From the IMG/VR virus record IMGVR_UViG_3300043803_000919, positions 1-25,827 of that record: a stretch of DNA of 25,827 nt, one strand, 5' to 3'. A program made the position numbers and the translations under genes. Shown here piece by piece: positions 15,592 through 20,940 of this stretch. Numbering within the stretch: position 1 is the stretch's first letter; the number at the start of each line of letters is the position of its first letter. Under the pieces are notes generated by a model. The model ran no database searches. It was not told where the DNA came from and saw nothing but the letters and a program-made list of their open reading frames with translations. The stretch comes from a virus.

Positions 15592-15998
15592 TAGGTCTTC
15601 CTCTTGGCCTTCCAGCAGGCCATGCGTACCAGGGCACGTCCGGCAGTGCGGATGAACGGCAGGCCACGCTTCTTGGCCGTCTCCTCCATCACGTCCACTA
15701 TCTCTTCAATGTGCTTCACGGCCTCGTCTGGACCCCATTCGTCCATCTGGCGGGCCATCTTGTTGCACTTGCAGGTAGGGGAGGCGTGGATCCCCATGGT
15801 GGACAACATGGCCTTCAGCTCTGTGCCTGGCCCGGGGTGGGGTGCGTACTTGGCCCGTATCCTCTGGAAGTGATGCTCCGGCATCTCCAAGTGGGTGTCG
15901 GAGACCTTGGTGGCAAAACGCAAGACCTCTTCCGTGTACCCGGGCTTACGGGAGGTGGCGGCCTGTTCCAGCTTGGCTATGGATATGAGGTGCTTCAT
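15591..15998 (-). CDS. Small conserved protein with CKCN motif
   Basis: A 135-residue protein. The start at 15996-15998 overlaps the stop of the Cys-rich gene (ATGA); the open frame extends 13 codons further upstream but only over that gene. Core features are GPGTELKAMLSTMGI (about 57-71), PTCKCNKMARQMDEWG (about 74-89) and a C-terminal RGLPFIRTAGRALVRMACWK. The closely spaced Cys pair suggests a metal site or disulfide. I remember this arrangement in small proteins of planctomycete genomes, sometimes near glycosyltransferases, but I cannot name a domain or function. The window also encodes two glycosyltransferases, so a link is possible but unproven. Confidence 0.65.
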   Translation of the reverse strand: MKHLISIAKLEQAATSRKPGYTEEVLRFATKVSDTHLEMPEHHFQRIRAKYAPHPGPGTELKAMLSTMGIHASPTCKCNKMARQMDEWGPDEAVKHIEEIVDVMEETAKKRGLPFIRTAGRALVRMACWKAKRKT

Positions 15999-16669
15999 GG
16001 CGGATCGTCTGCTGATTCGCAACAGGCACCAGGGCACAGGAACGGATTCAAAGCTCTACCGCTGCCAACGCAACAGTAGTAATCCGAAGTGCCTTCCGGA
16101 GAGCCAGCGTAGGCTCGCCCAGGGGGGCATACGTTTGCGCCGCCTGGCTCAAAAGGGAACAGTTCGACACCACCGGGGTCCTGGCACAGGTCATTTACGC
16201 AACAGCGACAGGGTCCGCAGTCTGCGTCTGTCGCGCATGACTCTGGACACTCGCCGCACACGCCATCGTTACAGCACTGACCCTCTGGGCAGTCCTCGTC
16301 GGACTCGCACTCGCACGGCACGCACTCCTCGTCTACGCAGCATTCGCCCTCTGGGCAGCACACACCGGCACAGCAGGTCTCGCCAGGGTCGCAGCAGACT
16401 GCCCCAACATCACCTGGACAACAGGTCTGATCGTTGTTGCAGCACACGCCCTGGCCGTCGTTGCAGCAGTACTGGGCCTCGGTGCAGCAGACCTCTGACT
16501 CACCAACCCCTATTTCATAGACAGTGCAGCACTCCCTGGGATTCTCACAGCAGACCTGGGACTCTCCTGTGCCGCAGCACACGTCCGGGTCCTTGCAGCA
16601 CACCTTGTTGCCGTCAGGGCCGCAGCACTCGCCATCCAGCTTGACGCAGCAGCAGGTGCAGCAGGGCAT
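15995..16669 (-). CDS. Extremely cysteine-rich (CC-repeat) protein
   Basis: A 224-residue protein with 51 cysteines (about 23%), most as Cys-Cys doublets. From residue 15 to about 113 the doublets come at short, regular intervals, most often 5 or 7 residues apart with D, G, P, E and N between them, recalling granulin-type disulfide ladders. Residues about 115-160 change to single-Cys spacing (CESDEDCPEGQCCNDGVC) like small EB or antistasin-like modules. The last 60 residues are Gly/Pro-rich with fewer Cys. It is acidic, with no signal peptide. GGAG lies 6 nt before the ATG; start and stop both overlap neighbours. Lying in the structural operon, it may be a disulfide- or metal-rich particle protein; no function is established. 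Confidence 0.8.
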   Translation of the reverse strand: MPCCTCCCVKLDGECCGPDGNKVCCKDPDVCCGTGESQVCCENPRECCTVYEIGVGESEVCCTEAQYCCNDGQGVCCNNDQTCCPGDVGAVCCDPGETCCAGVCCPEGECCVDEECVPCECESDEDCPEGQCCNDGVCGECPESCATDADCGPCRCCVNDLCQDPGGVELFPFEPGGANVCPPGRAYAGSPEGTSDYYCCVGSGRALNPFLCPGACCESADDPP

Positions 16670-16938
16670 TACCAGCTCCAGTTGCAGGACCAGTAGCCGG
16701 CCGTGAGCTTGTCGGTCTTCTCGTCACAGTTGTGACGGGCTTTGAAGTTGGCCCTGCGGCCTTCATCTCCATGACCGCCACCGGAGCCGTCCCGGTAATG
16801 GCCCATGGAGGCATCGCCAAACCGGACGATCCGCTCCTCGTCGCCCACCTTGGCGCGGACGACGAACTTCTTGCCACCCTGCGTGTCACGCACGGGACGG
16901 TTGGGGATCAGCCGGCGGATGTTGTCTTCACTTGCCAC
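16669..16938 (-). CDS. Conserved small phage protein with RARHNCD...YWSC-type motif
   Basis: An 89-residue protein. Core KKFVVRAKVGDEERIVRFGD (about 24-43) reads as a beta hairpin, and FKARHNCDEKTDKLTAGYWS with a final Trp-rich end (about 67-89) carries the ARHNCD and YWSC pair I recall from a small family in large phages, often near capsid genes. The two Cys and His residues could bind a metal. The start is a GTG at 16936-16938 inside the end of the 50-residue gene (11-nt overlap); the frame continues upstream but only as a shadow of that gene. Function unknown. Confidence 0.72.
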   Translation of the reverse strand: MASEDNIRRLIPNRPVRDTQGGKKFVVRAKVGDEERIVRFGDASMGHYRDGSGGGHGDEGRRANFKARHNCDEKTDKLTAGYWSCNWSW

Positions 16939-17080
16939 TGAGCTTGTTCCACTGCTTCTGGTCCGGATAGCCCTTGTCACCCGGCTTGGCCGGAGCTTCA
17001 CCACGCTCACGCTTGGCGTGGATGTTGGCCCACAGACCAGGCCGCAGCTTGCGGATCTTGTCTCCGTTTGGGTCACTCAT
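16928..17080 (-). CDS. Small basic phage protein with LWANIHAKR motif
   Basis: A 50-residue protein reading KLRPGLWANIHAKRERGE (about 11-28), then a Gly/Pro/Lys-rich tail (PAKPGDKGYPDQKQWNK). The LWANIHAKR element followed by KPGxKGxP is widespread in phage genomes and also appears in DUF5872-type proteins; role unknown, possibly nucleic-acid or capsid associated because it is so basic. The ATG at 17078-17080 lies 8 nt inside the 333-residue gene, with AGGTG upstream. It overlaps the ARHNCD gene by 11 nt, so the pair is translationally linked. Confidence 0.72.
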   Translation of the reverse strand: MSDPNGDKIRKLRPGLWANIHAKRERGEAPAKPGDKGYPDQKQWNKLSGK

Positions 17081-18074
17081 CGTTCACCTGCGGAGCCAGT
17101 AAAAACGGCAGAGACATAAACATGTTCCGCCTGTATCGGTACTCTGGGTCCAAGGCAGACAAACCGCTGTGCCGGACCGACGGCAGCGGACTGTCAGCGC
17201 TGCTTCCAAAATACGCAACACTACGCGGCGACTCGTCACCAACCAGGATCCCCTGGTATCCCATCTGTTTCATTTCTGGAATCAAGCTGGCCGCCTCGTT
17301 CCACTGACCGTACATGGGATGCGATTCTTCTAATCTGTCGTAAGGATACGCCGATCCTCCGCGTTCTATCGCCCTGTAACGGACGGCCGGCAGCCGATAC
17401 CACGCTTCGTCGCTGGCATCCTTACCAGGCAGCTCAACACCCGTCCTTTGAGATGATGCTAACCCATTGTCTCTGTCGGCTATGAAAGCGTGCCATTGAT
17501 ATTTATTGTCCGATCCGCCCAGGCGGTGCAGTCTTCCCAGGAGTTCGTCCACGTCCATAGGACGCGGAGCCCGGTCCAGGCCGGCGACATGGCGTGCGCC
17601 CCATAGCGGGTAAACGGCGTATGGGTTTTGCGCCGCGTTTTGAGCCATGTCCGGCGTGAACGACGTGTACACAAGTCCGTTGCGCGATCTCCCTAGAACA
17701 GAAGCCTTCCCAGGGTCGTCCCAGCGGTACATCGTCTGGCCAGGCATAAACCCCAAGGCGTAGGCTCGCTGTTCACGCCCGGACGGTGACATGTCCAGCT
17801 GTCCAGAACGGACGCGGTCAATCACGTCCGCTGTCACGTCATGGGCAGCAAGAAAATCTAGATACTCCTGCGTTACCCCTTCTTCTGCCACGGATCTGGC
17901 AAGCTCATCCATGCCAGTCTGATAACTGCTGCTGTTGACTCGCCTTGCCTCCGGATTCATGCCGGTGACCGAAAGTGCGTCTAGGACTTTGTGCCTGGTC
18001 ACAGGCGGCAATGACCTGGCGCGCGCCCCTGCAACTGGCAGTAGCCGTCTGATGGAAGCGGCGAAGTCAGCCAT
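17073..18074 (-). CDS. Hypothetical protein, ADP-ribosyltransferase-like segment
   Basis: A 333-residue protein. Residues 1-100 are helical and basic. From about 105 the order of elements (YALGFMPGQTMYRWDDPG, GLVYTSFTPDMAQNAAQ, YPLWGARHVAGLD, and near the end MGYQGILVGDESPRSVAYFG) matches the layout I know from ADP-ribosyltransferase-like domains at the ends of large phage polyproteins: a first strand ending YRx, a TSF serine strand, then a GYxGI...SVAxF C-terminal part. Catalytic residues cannot be confirmed and the fold call is tentative. It lies second in the late operon and overlaps the next gene by 8 nt, so it may be carried in the virion. Confidence 0.6.
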   Translation of the reverse strand: MADFAASIRRLLPVAGARARSLPPVTRHKVLDALSVTGMNPEARRVNSSSYQTGMDELARSVAEEGVTQEYLDFLAAHDVTADVIDRVRSGQLDMSPSGREQRAYALGFMPGQTMYRWDDPGKASVLGRSRNGLVYTSFTPDMAQNAAQNPYAVYPLWGARHVAGLDRAPRPMDVDELLGRLHRLGGSDNKYQWHAFIADRDNGLASSQRTGVELPGKDASDEAWYRLPAVRYRAIERGGSAYPYDRLEESHPMYGQWNEAASLIPEMKQMGYQGILVGDESPRSVAYFGSSADSPLPSVRHSGLSALDPEYRYRRNMFMSLPFLLAPQVNDE

Positions 18075-18099
18075 TGCACCCTACGCCATCTGAGGCCGG

Positions 18100-18153
18100 T
18101 CACTCATCGTCTTCATCCGGCCAGAAAAGGAACCAGTAGATGTCTTCGCCCAT
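18100..18153 (-). CDS. Possible 17-residue micro-ORF
   Basis: A tiny frame, MGEDIYWFLFWPDEDDE, whose ATG follows the TAA of the metalloprotease-like gene with no gap (TAAATG). It is a short aromatic hydrophobic core flanked by acidic residues. Tight coupling is the only support; it could be chance. The 25 bases after it lead to the start of the 333-residue gene and hold no other feature. Confidence 0.2.
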   Translation of the reverse strand: MGEDIYWFLFWPDEDDE

Positions 18154-18783
18154 TTACTCAGTGTCCTGAGACAGGGCATCCAACCACCAAGGCGACGTTG
18201 CCAATCCGGTAGCGAGCCCAACACGCATGGGCGTGCGTGGGTCGTCGGCAACTCGCTGGACACCATGCAGCAAGCCGGCTATCCGCGCCGCAGCGTCCTT
18301 GCCCTGGTCTGCGTAGGACCTCTGGTAGGCGTCCCACGGCACATCAGCAAACGGCCTGCTACCGCCGGCCATGCGGGCGACCATCTCATCCGCCACCAAG
18401 CCAAGGCCAGGAACGCGGTCCAGAGCCGCCACCGCACGTGACTGCCAGGGCATGCCGTCAACGCCCAACATGGCGGCGCGGTTGTAGCCATGCATCACCT
18501 CATGGCGACGCACATTCCTGTCACCAACCGGATACACCACCGCACCGATGGTTCCTTTGTCCTGATAGATTTCAGGACTGTGAACGAAGAGCCCTTCCCA
18601 GCCGTCCGCCTTCAGAGCATCCTCGGCGTACTGGACCAGAGGGTCTGCGCCGCTCTGCACGGGATGGGCCATCGGCTCTAGGGCCCGGTACTTGAGTTCG
18701 CCAGCGTCCAGGGACCTGTACGGCAGGTCCACCATCGCACGGCGGGCGGCCAAGAGCTTCCGGATGCGGGAGGCTGGGTCCAT
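18154..18783 (-). CDS. Putative HExxH zinc metalloprotease-like protein
   Basis: A 209-residue protein with H94-E-V-M-H98 after the strand TIGAVVYPVGDRNVRR and a downstream acidic helix DEMVAR (E133) 35 residues later. An HExxH helix followed by a Glu about 25-40 residues on is the zinc site of gluzincin-like peptidases, and HExxH...E/DExxAR is common in peptidase domains of phage polyproteins. The first 60 residues are a basic helix region; the last 60 are Ala/Gly-rich and helical. The start at 18781-18783 has no strong Shine-Dalgarno. It would be the first gene of the leftward late operon. Substrate unknown; head maturation or host-wall targets are both possible. Confidence 0.6.
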   Translation of the reverse strand: MDPASRIRKLLAARRAMVDLPYRSLDAGELKYRALEPMAHPVQSGADPLVQYAEDALKADGWEGLFVHSPEIYQDKGTIGAVVYPVGDRNVRRHEVMHGYNRAAMLGVDGMPWQSRAVAALDRVPGLGLVADEMVARMAGGSRPFADVPWDAYQRSYADQGKDAAARIAGLLHGVQRVADDPRTPMRVGLATGLATSPWWLDALSQDTE

Positions 18784-18797
18784 GCGGACTAATGCCC

Positions 18798-18969
18798 AAC
18801 CACGCCGAACCGGGGGCCGAAAACCTGCTGGGAGCGAGGACGGGGGCAATAGGCACCCCCACCTATACAAGCAAGAAGTTGAAAATCGATTTAGGGGCAT
18901 CCCCACCCCTACAAGCTTCCAATTTAAATTCGGCTAGGGGCCGGCAAACGGGAACCACGCCGAACCGGG
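18798..18969. repeat. 17-nt exact direct repeat AACCACGCCGAACCGGG
   Basis: The 17-mer AACCACGCCGAACCGGG occurs at 18798-18814, 15 bases before the metalloprotease-like start on the minus strand, and again at 18953-18969, 155 bases apart. The two copies flank the hairpin pair. They may be protein-binding sites, or edges of a duplicated leader. Confidence 0.7.
18849..18911 (-). repeat. Two homologous hairpins with compensatory base changes
   Basis: On the minus strand AGGGG-TGGGGATG-CCCCT (18893-18910) and ATAGG-TGGGGGTG-CCTAT (18849-18866) align with each other and with the preceding CTTGT. Two stem pairs change G-C to T-A and G-C to A-T on both sides, keeping a 5-bp stem and an 8-nt G-rich loop. 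This suggests a structured leader RNA or paired protein sites upstream of the late operon. Confidence 0.6.
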
Positions 18970-19334
18970 ATGTGGGAAAAAATCCAGGAGGGGATATGAC
19001 AAATGACTGATTCGACGATTGGGGGGGGGCCGGGGGGCGTCTTGGCCACCCTCCGATCCACCACCCCCTCGCCGCCCCGGTCCGGCGGCGTCCGGGCTGC
19101 TCATCGCCCCGGGCCGCAAGCCTCGGCGGTGCAAGGGGTTGCGCGTCTGCCGACGTTCGTACGGCGATTCCCCCCTTTTGGGCCGCGTGGATGCGGCGGT
19201 GGCGGGCGGGATCGGCCGCGTGGCGTGGCGTTGTGCCGTGCATCTGCAACCTTCGACCCGGTGCCGATGGTCGCGGGGCGGTGCCGCGCTTCCCCGTTGG
19301 GGCATGCTGCGGCGTGTTCGGTGGGGCGGGTCAT

Positions 19335-19367
19335 CCCCCGGGGCGGCGACAGTGCGCGCCCCGGGGG
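19335..19367. other. Perfect GC-rich hairpin after the sigma-like gene
   Basis: CCCCCGGGGCG (19335-19345) and CGCCCCGGGGG (19357-19367) make an 11-bp perfect stem with an 11-nt loop, 13 bases after the sigma-like gene's stop. There is no U-tract on the minus-strand side, so it is not a canonical intrinsic terminator; it may pause polymerase or protect the mRNA end. Confidence 0.55.
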
Positions 19368-19380
19368 CGTTTCCCTTTGG

Positions 19381-20028
19381 TCAGGCCTGCCACCACGGGC
19401 GTGGCTCGGCTGCGGGCCGGGCCGGGCGGTCTGCGGCCCGGGCGTACTCTGCTTCAAGGTCAAACGGAAGCCCGCGGTGTTCCGTTCCGTCCCCGGGCTG
19501 CGCTGGCGTGCCGCGTGTCGGCGGTGCCGTTCCCGGGCCGGTGCCGATGATGCTCGGCGTGGTGCCGGGTTCATGGACGGCGGCGGTTGGTCCGATCCCC
19601 TGCGACGCCAGAACGGCATCTAGGGCGCTTTCCGCTCCGGCGGCACGGGTTGCTGCGGCGCGTTGGAGACTGCCCCAGCCATCGGCGGTCGCGGCCAGTT
19701 GCAACGGCGTGAGGTTGGCGGACCGCTCACGGTAGACGGCCATCGTCGCCATTTCCACGGCGCGTGTCTGCTCATCGCCCCGGGTGCGCTGGGCGCGTGG
19801 CATGAGGCGAGCCCACCCGTAGCGTCGGCATGCTCTTACCTCCCATGCGGCGGCGATGCGGGCCGATGCGGGGCAGCGTTTGGCGTGGTTCCGGAAGAGA
19901 ATCCGATCCAGCGCTGTTTGGGCTAGATCGTCTGCGGTGCTGGGATCGTATCCGGCTCGGATCGCAGCCCCGTAGATGATCCTGCGGGCTGCGTTCCATT
20001 CTTCGGCGGTGGTGTTGGGGTGGTTCAT
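19381..20028 (-). CDS. Sigma-region-2-like putative transcription regulator
   Basis: A 215-residue protein. Residues 8-48 (EEWNAARRIIYGAAIRAGYD, then DDLAQTALDRILFRN) resemble region 2 of ECF-type sigma factors, where the A-x-D-L-A-Q-x-x-L helix binds core polymerase. A basic stretch (ACRRYGWARLMPRAQRT) follows. The second half is Ala/Pro/Gly-rich and no region-4 helix-turn-helix is evident, so it may be a truncated or divergent sigma, or another helical regulator. The ATG 20026-20028 has CCCGGAGAAT upstream, matching its two neighbours. A good promoter and a palindrome lie just upstream. It may switch on late genes to its left; that is inference. Confidence 0.55.
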   Translation of the reverse strand: MNHPNTTAEEWNAARRIIYGAAIRAGYDPSTADDLAQTALDRILFRNHAKRCPASARIAAAWEVRACRRYGWARLMPRAQRTRGDEQTRAVEMATMAVYRERSANLTPLQLAATADGWGSLQRAAATRAAGAESALDAVLASQGIGPTAAVHEPGTTPSIIGTGPGTAPPTRGTPAQPGDGTEHRGLPFDLEAEYARAADRPARPAAEPRPWWQA

Positions 20029-20049
20029 GGTTTCAATTCTCCGGGGTGT

Positions 20050-20072
20050 TACATGCCTAGCGTTGGCATGTA
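20050..20072. promoter_or_regulatory. Palindromic operator/hairpin at the sigma-like gene promoter
   Basis: TACATGCC (20050-20057) and GGCATGTA (20065-20072) are a perfect 8-bp inverted repeat with a 7-nt centre. It covers about +1 to +22 of the transcript expected from the promoter at 20078-20105, so it could be an operator for a repressor or a leader hairpin. Confidence 0.5.
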
Positions 20073-20077
20073 CTGGG

Positions 20078-20105
20078 ATTGTAGCAGGGTGTGAAACAAA
20101 GTCAA
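20078..20105 (-). promoter_or_regulatory. Sigma70-type promoter for the sigma-like gene
   Basis: On the minus strand TTGACT (20100-20105), a 16-nt spacer and TACAAT (20078-20083) match the -35 and -10 consensus at five of six bases each. The expected start is near 20071, leaving a leader of about 45 nt before the ATG at 20028. The -35 lies in the end of the upstream 84-residue gene. Confidence 0.55.
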
Positions 20106-20356
20106 CGTCTGCGTCTCTTGGCCGGTGTATACGGTCTGCGGTTGGCGGGACACTCCCAGCGGTAGCGCTGGACGACCTGTAAAGTGTCATTGTCGGTAAC
20201 GGTGACATAGGCCACGGTGGCCTTTGTATAGGCTCGCGTGACGTTCGCCACCCAAGCGACGACTGCCGGTAGGCTTTCGTTCTGAGCGTGACGATAGAGC
20301 GACGATATCGGTATGCCGTGAGTGCGGGTTTCTGCGATGATCTCGGCGGTGAACAC
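20102..20356 (-). CDS. Small hypothetical protein of the leftward control cassette
   Basis: An 84-residue protein starting at a GTG (20354-20356) preceded by CCCCGGAGAAT, the same leader as its neighbours; the frame is open further upstream but without such a site. It begins FTAEIIAETRTHGIPISSLY, which reads like an alpha-helix plus turn and might be a helix-turn-helix start. It continues with beta-strands (TVAYVTVTDNDTLQVVQRYR) and ends in a very basic tail (PYTPAKRRRR). The basic tail and position between two regulators suggest nucleic-acid binding. No family recognised. Confidence 0.55.
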   Translation of the reverse strand: MFTAEIIAETRTHGIPISSLYRHAQNESLPAVVAWVANVTRAYTKATVAYVTVTDNDTLQVVQRYRWECPANRRPYTPAKRRRR

Positions 20357-20379
20357 TGTGCGATTCTCCGGGGCGGTTG

Positions 20380-20407
20380 CCCCTCCCGGGCCAATTCCCG
20401 GGAGGGG
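20380..20407. other. Strong GC hairpin between two cassette genes
   Basis: CCCCTCCCGGG (20380-20390) and CCCGGGAGGGG (20397-20407) form a perfect 11-bp stem with a 6-nt CCAATT loop. It lies between the stop of the 87-residue gene and the GTG of the 84-residue gene. No U-tract follows on either strand. It may be a pause, processing or mRNA-stability element. Confidence 0.55.
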
Positions 20408-20420
20408 TGGGGCGTGACGC

Positions 20421-20684
20421 TCATTCCTTCGATGCGAGCCGGCCGGCGTTCTCACTAAGAAAGGACCGCAGCGCCGGGGTGGCTTCGATGAGCGCTTCCC
20501 ATTGGCTGCGGTAGAGCGTCGTAGGCCAACGGCCGAGACCGTAGACGCTCACGGCTCCCTTCTCTGACACCTTGAAGGTGATGCGCTTCACACTGGCAAC
20601 GGCGGCGGCTGCCTTGGCTGCCTCCAGTTCGGCTCGGAGGGCGGCAAGTTCAACGTCGCGTGGGTCGGGAATCTGCTTCGGCAT
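20421..20684 (-). CDS. Conserved small protein (VSVYGLGRWPTTLY type)
   Basis: An 87-residue protein. A short coiled coil (VELAALRAELEAAKAAAAVA, about 11-30) precedes a conserved core KVSEKGAVSVYGLGRWPTTL and QWEALIEATPALRSFL (about 38-76). I recognise this core from a small family in phages and bacteria (typically VSVYGLxRFPVTLYxxQW...IRxFI), function unknown. The ATG 20682-20684 has CCCCGGAG upstream. It is the first minus-strand gene left of the divergent control region, so it is probably made early. Confidence 0.72.
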   Translation of the reverse strand: MPKQIPDPRDVELAALRAELEAAKAAAAVASVKRITFKVSEKGAVSVYGLGRWPTTLYRSQWEALIEATPALRSFLSENAGRLASKE

Positions 20685-20710
20685 GGTATCGGCTCCGGGG
20701 TGGTAACTGC

Positions 20711-20729
20711 GGGGCCGTCGATCGGCCCC
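20711..20729. other. 7-bp GC hairpin in the leader of the 87-residue gene
   Basis: GGGGCCG (20711-20717) and CGGCCCC (20723-20729) pair perfectly around TCGAT, about 27 bases before the start of the leftward 87-residue gene. It continues the pattern of hairpins preceding each gene in this cassette. Confidence 0.45.
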
Positions 20730-20734
20730 CCGTG

Positions 20735-20785
20735 AATAGTTCACCGCGGCACCCCAAAAATTTTTCCGGGTCGCGGTGAACTATT
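20735..20785. promoter_or_regulatory. Perfect 14-bp inverted repeat around A5T5: divergent control site
   Basis: AATAGTTCACCGCG (20735-20748) is repeated exactly in reverse complement (20772-20785). The 23-nt spacer has AAAAATTTTT at its exact centre. It lies between the divergent 87-residue and GP88-like genes. Reading outward each arm gives GGTGAACTATTYA, which could be a pair of divergent -10-like elements or a dimer operator. The pairing is certain; the function is inferred. Confidence 0.6.
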
Positions 20786-20856
20786 TAGGGGCGACGAAAA
20801 TCGGCCGGTTCGGTCGGTCGCCCCCCAGTGCCATGCCCTCCGGGGCTGGTATTTGG

Positions 20857-20940
20857 GTGCGGGCAGCGCAGGGGCTTTTGCCCCGTGCGGACAGCGCATG
20901 GGCTCTCTTTCCGTGCGGACAGCAATGGAGGTTTTCCATG
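20857..20940 (+). repeat. Three tandem 28-nt repeats ending at the GP88-like start
   Basis: The core GTGCGG(A/G)CAGC begins at 20857, 20885 and 20913, exactly 28 nt apart. Each unit continues into a small potential hairpin: GGGGC-TTTT-GCCCC in the first, CATGG pairing with CCGTG in the second, ATGGA pairing with TCCAT in the third. The third hairpin covers the GGAGG site and the ATG at 20938. Likely repeated protein or RNA control sites. Confidence 0.6.

Larger units (their letters stand above)
18784..19380. other. Gene-free control/spacer region
   Basis: About 600 bases with frames on both strands but none with convincing composition or a good start. It holds a 17-nt exact direct repeat, a pair of similar hairpins, the AT-rich palindrome AATTTAAATT (18921-18930), a G9-CC-G6 run (19021-19037) and a GC-rich hairpin after the sigma-like gene (19335-19367). 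It is the likely leader and promoter region of the leftward late operon. I cannot place a convincing sigma70-type promoter in it. Confidence 0.55.

Noticed and set aside
18863-19305. Minus-strand open frames in the 18.8-19.3 kb spacer
   Set aside because: They are Arg/Pro/Gly-rich, lack clear ribosome-binding sites and overlap each other in different frames.
19335-19367. Intrinsic terminator for the sigma-like gene
   Set aside because: The stem is perfect but no U-tract follows on the minus strand, so it is kept only as a hairpin.
19003-19735. Plus-strand open frames of 206 and 238 codons
   Set aside because: They run through a G9-CC-G6 homopolymer and across the sigma-like gene on the other strand; composition is Arg/Gly/Ala only.
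20857-20940. CRISPR-like array
   Set aside because: The 28-nt units are directly abutting with no unique spacers, and no cas genes are present.
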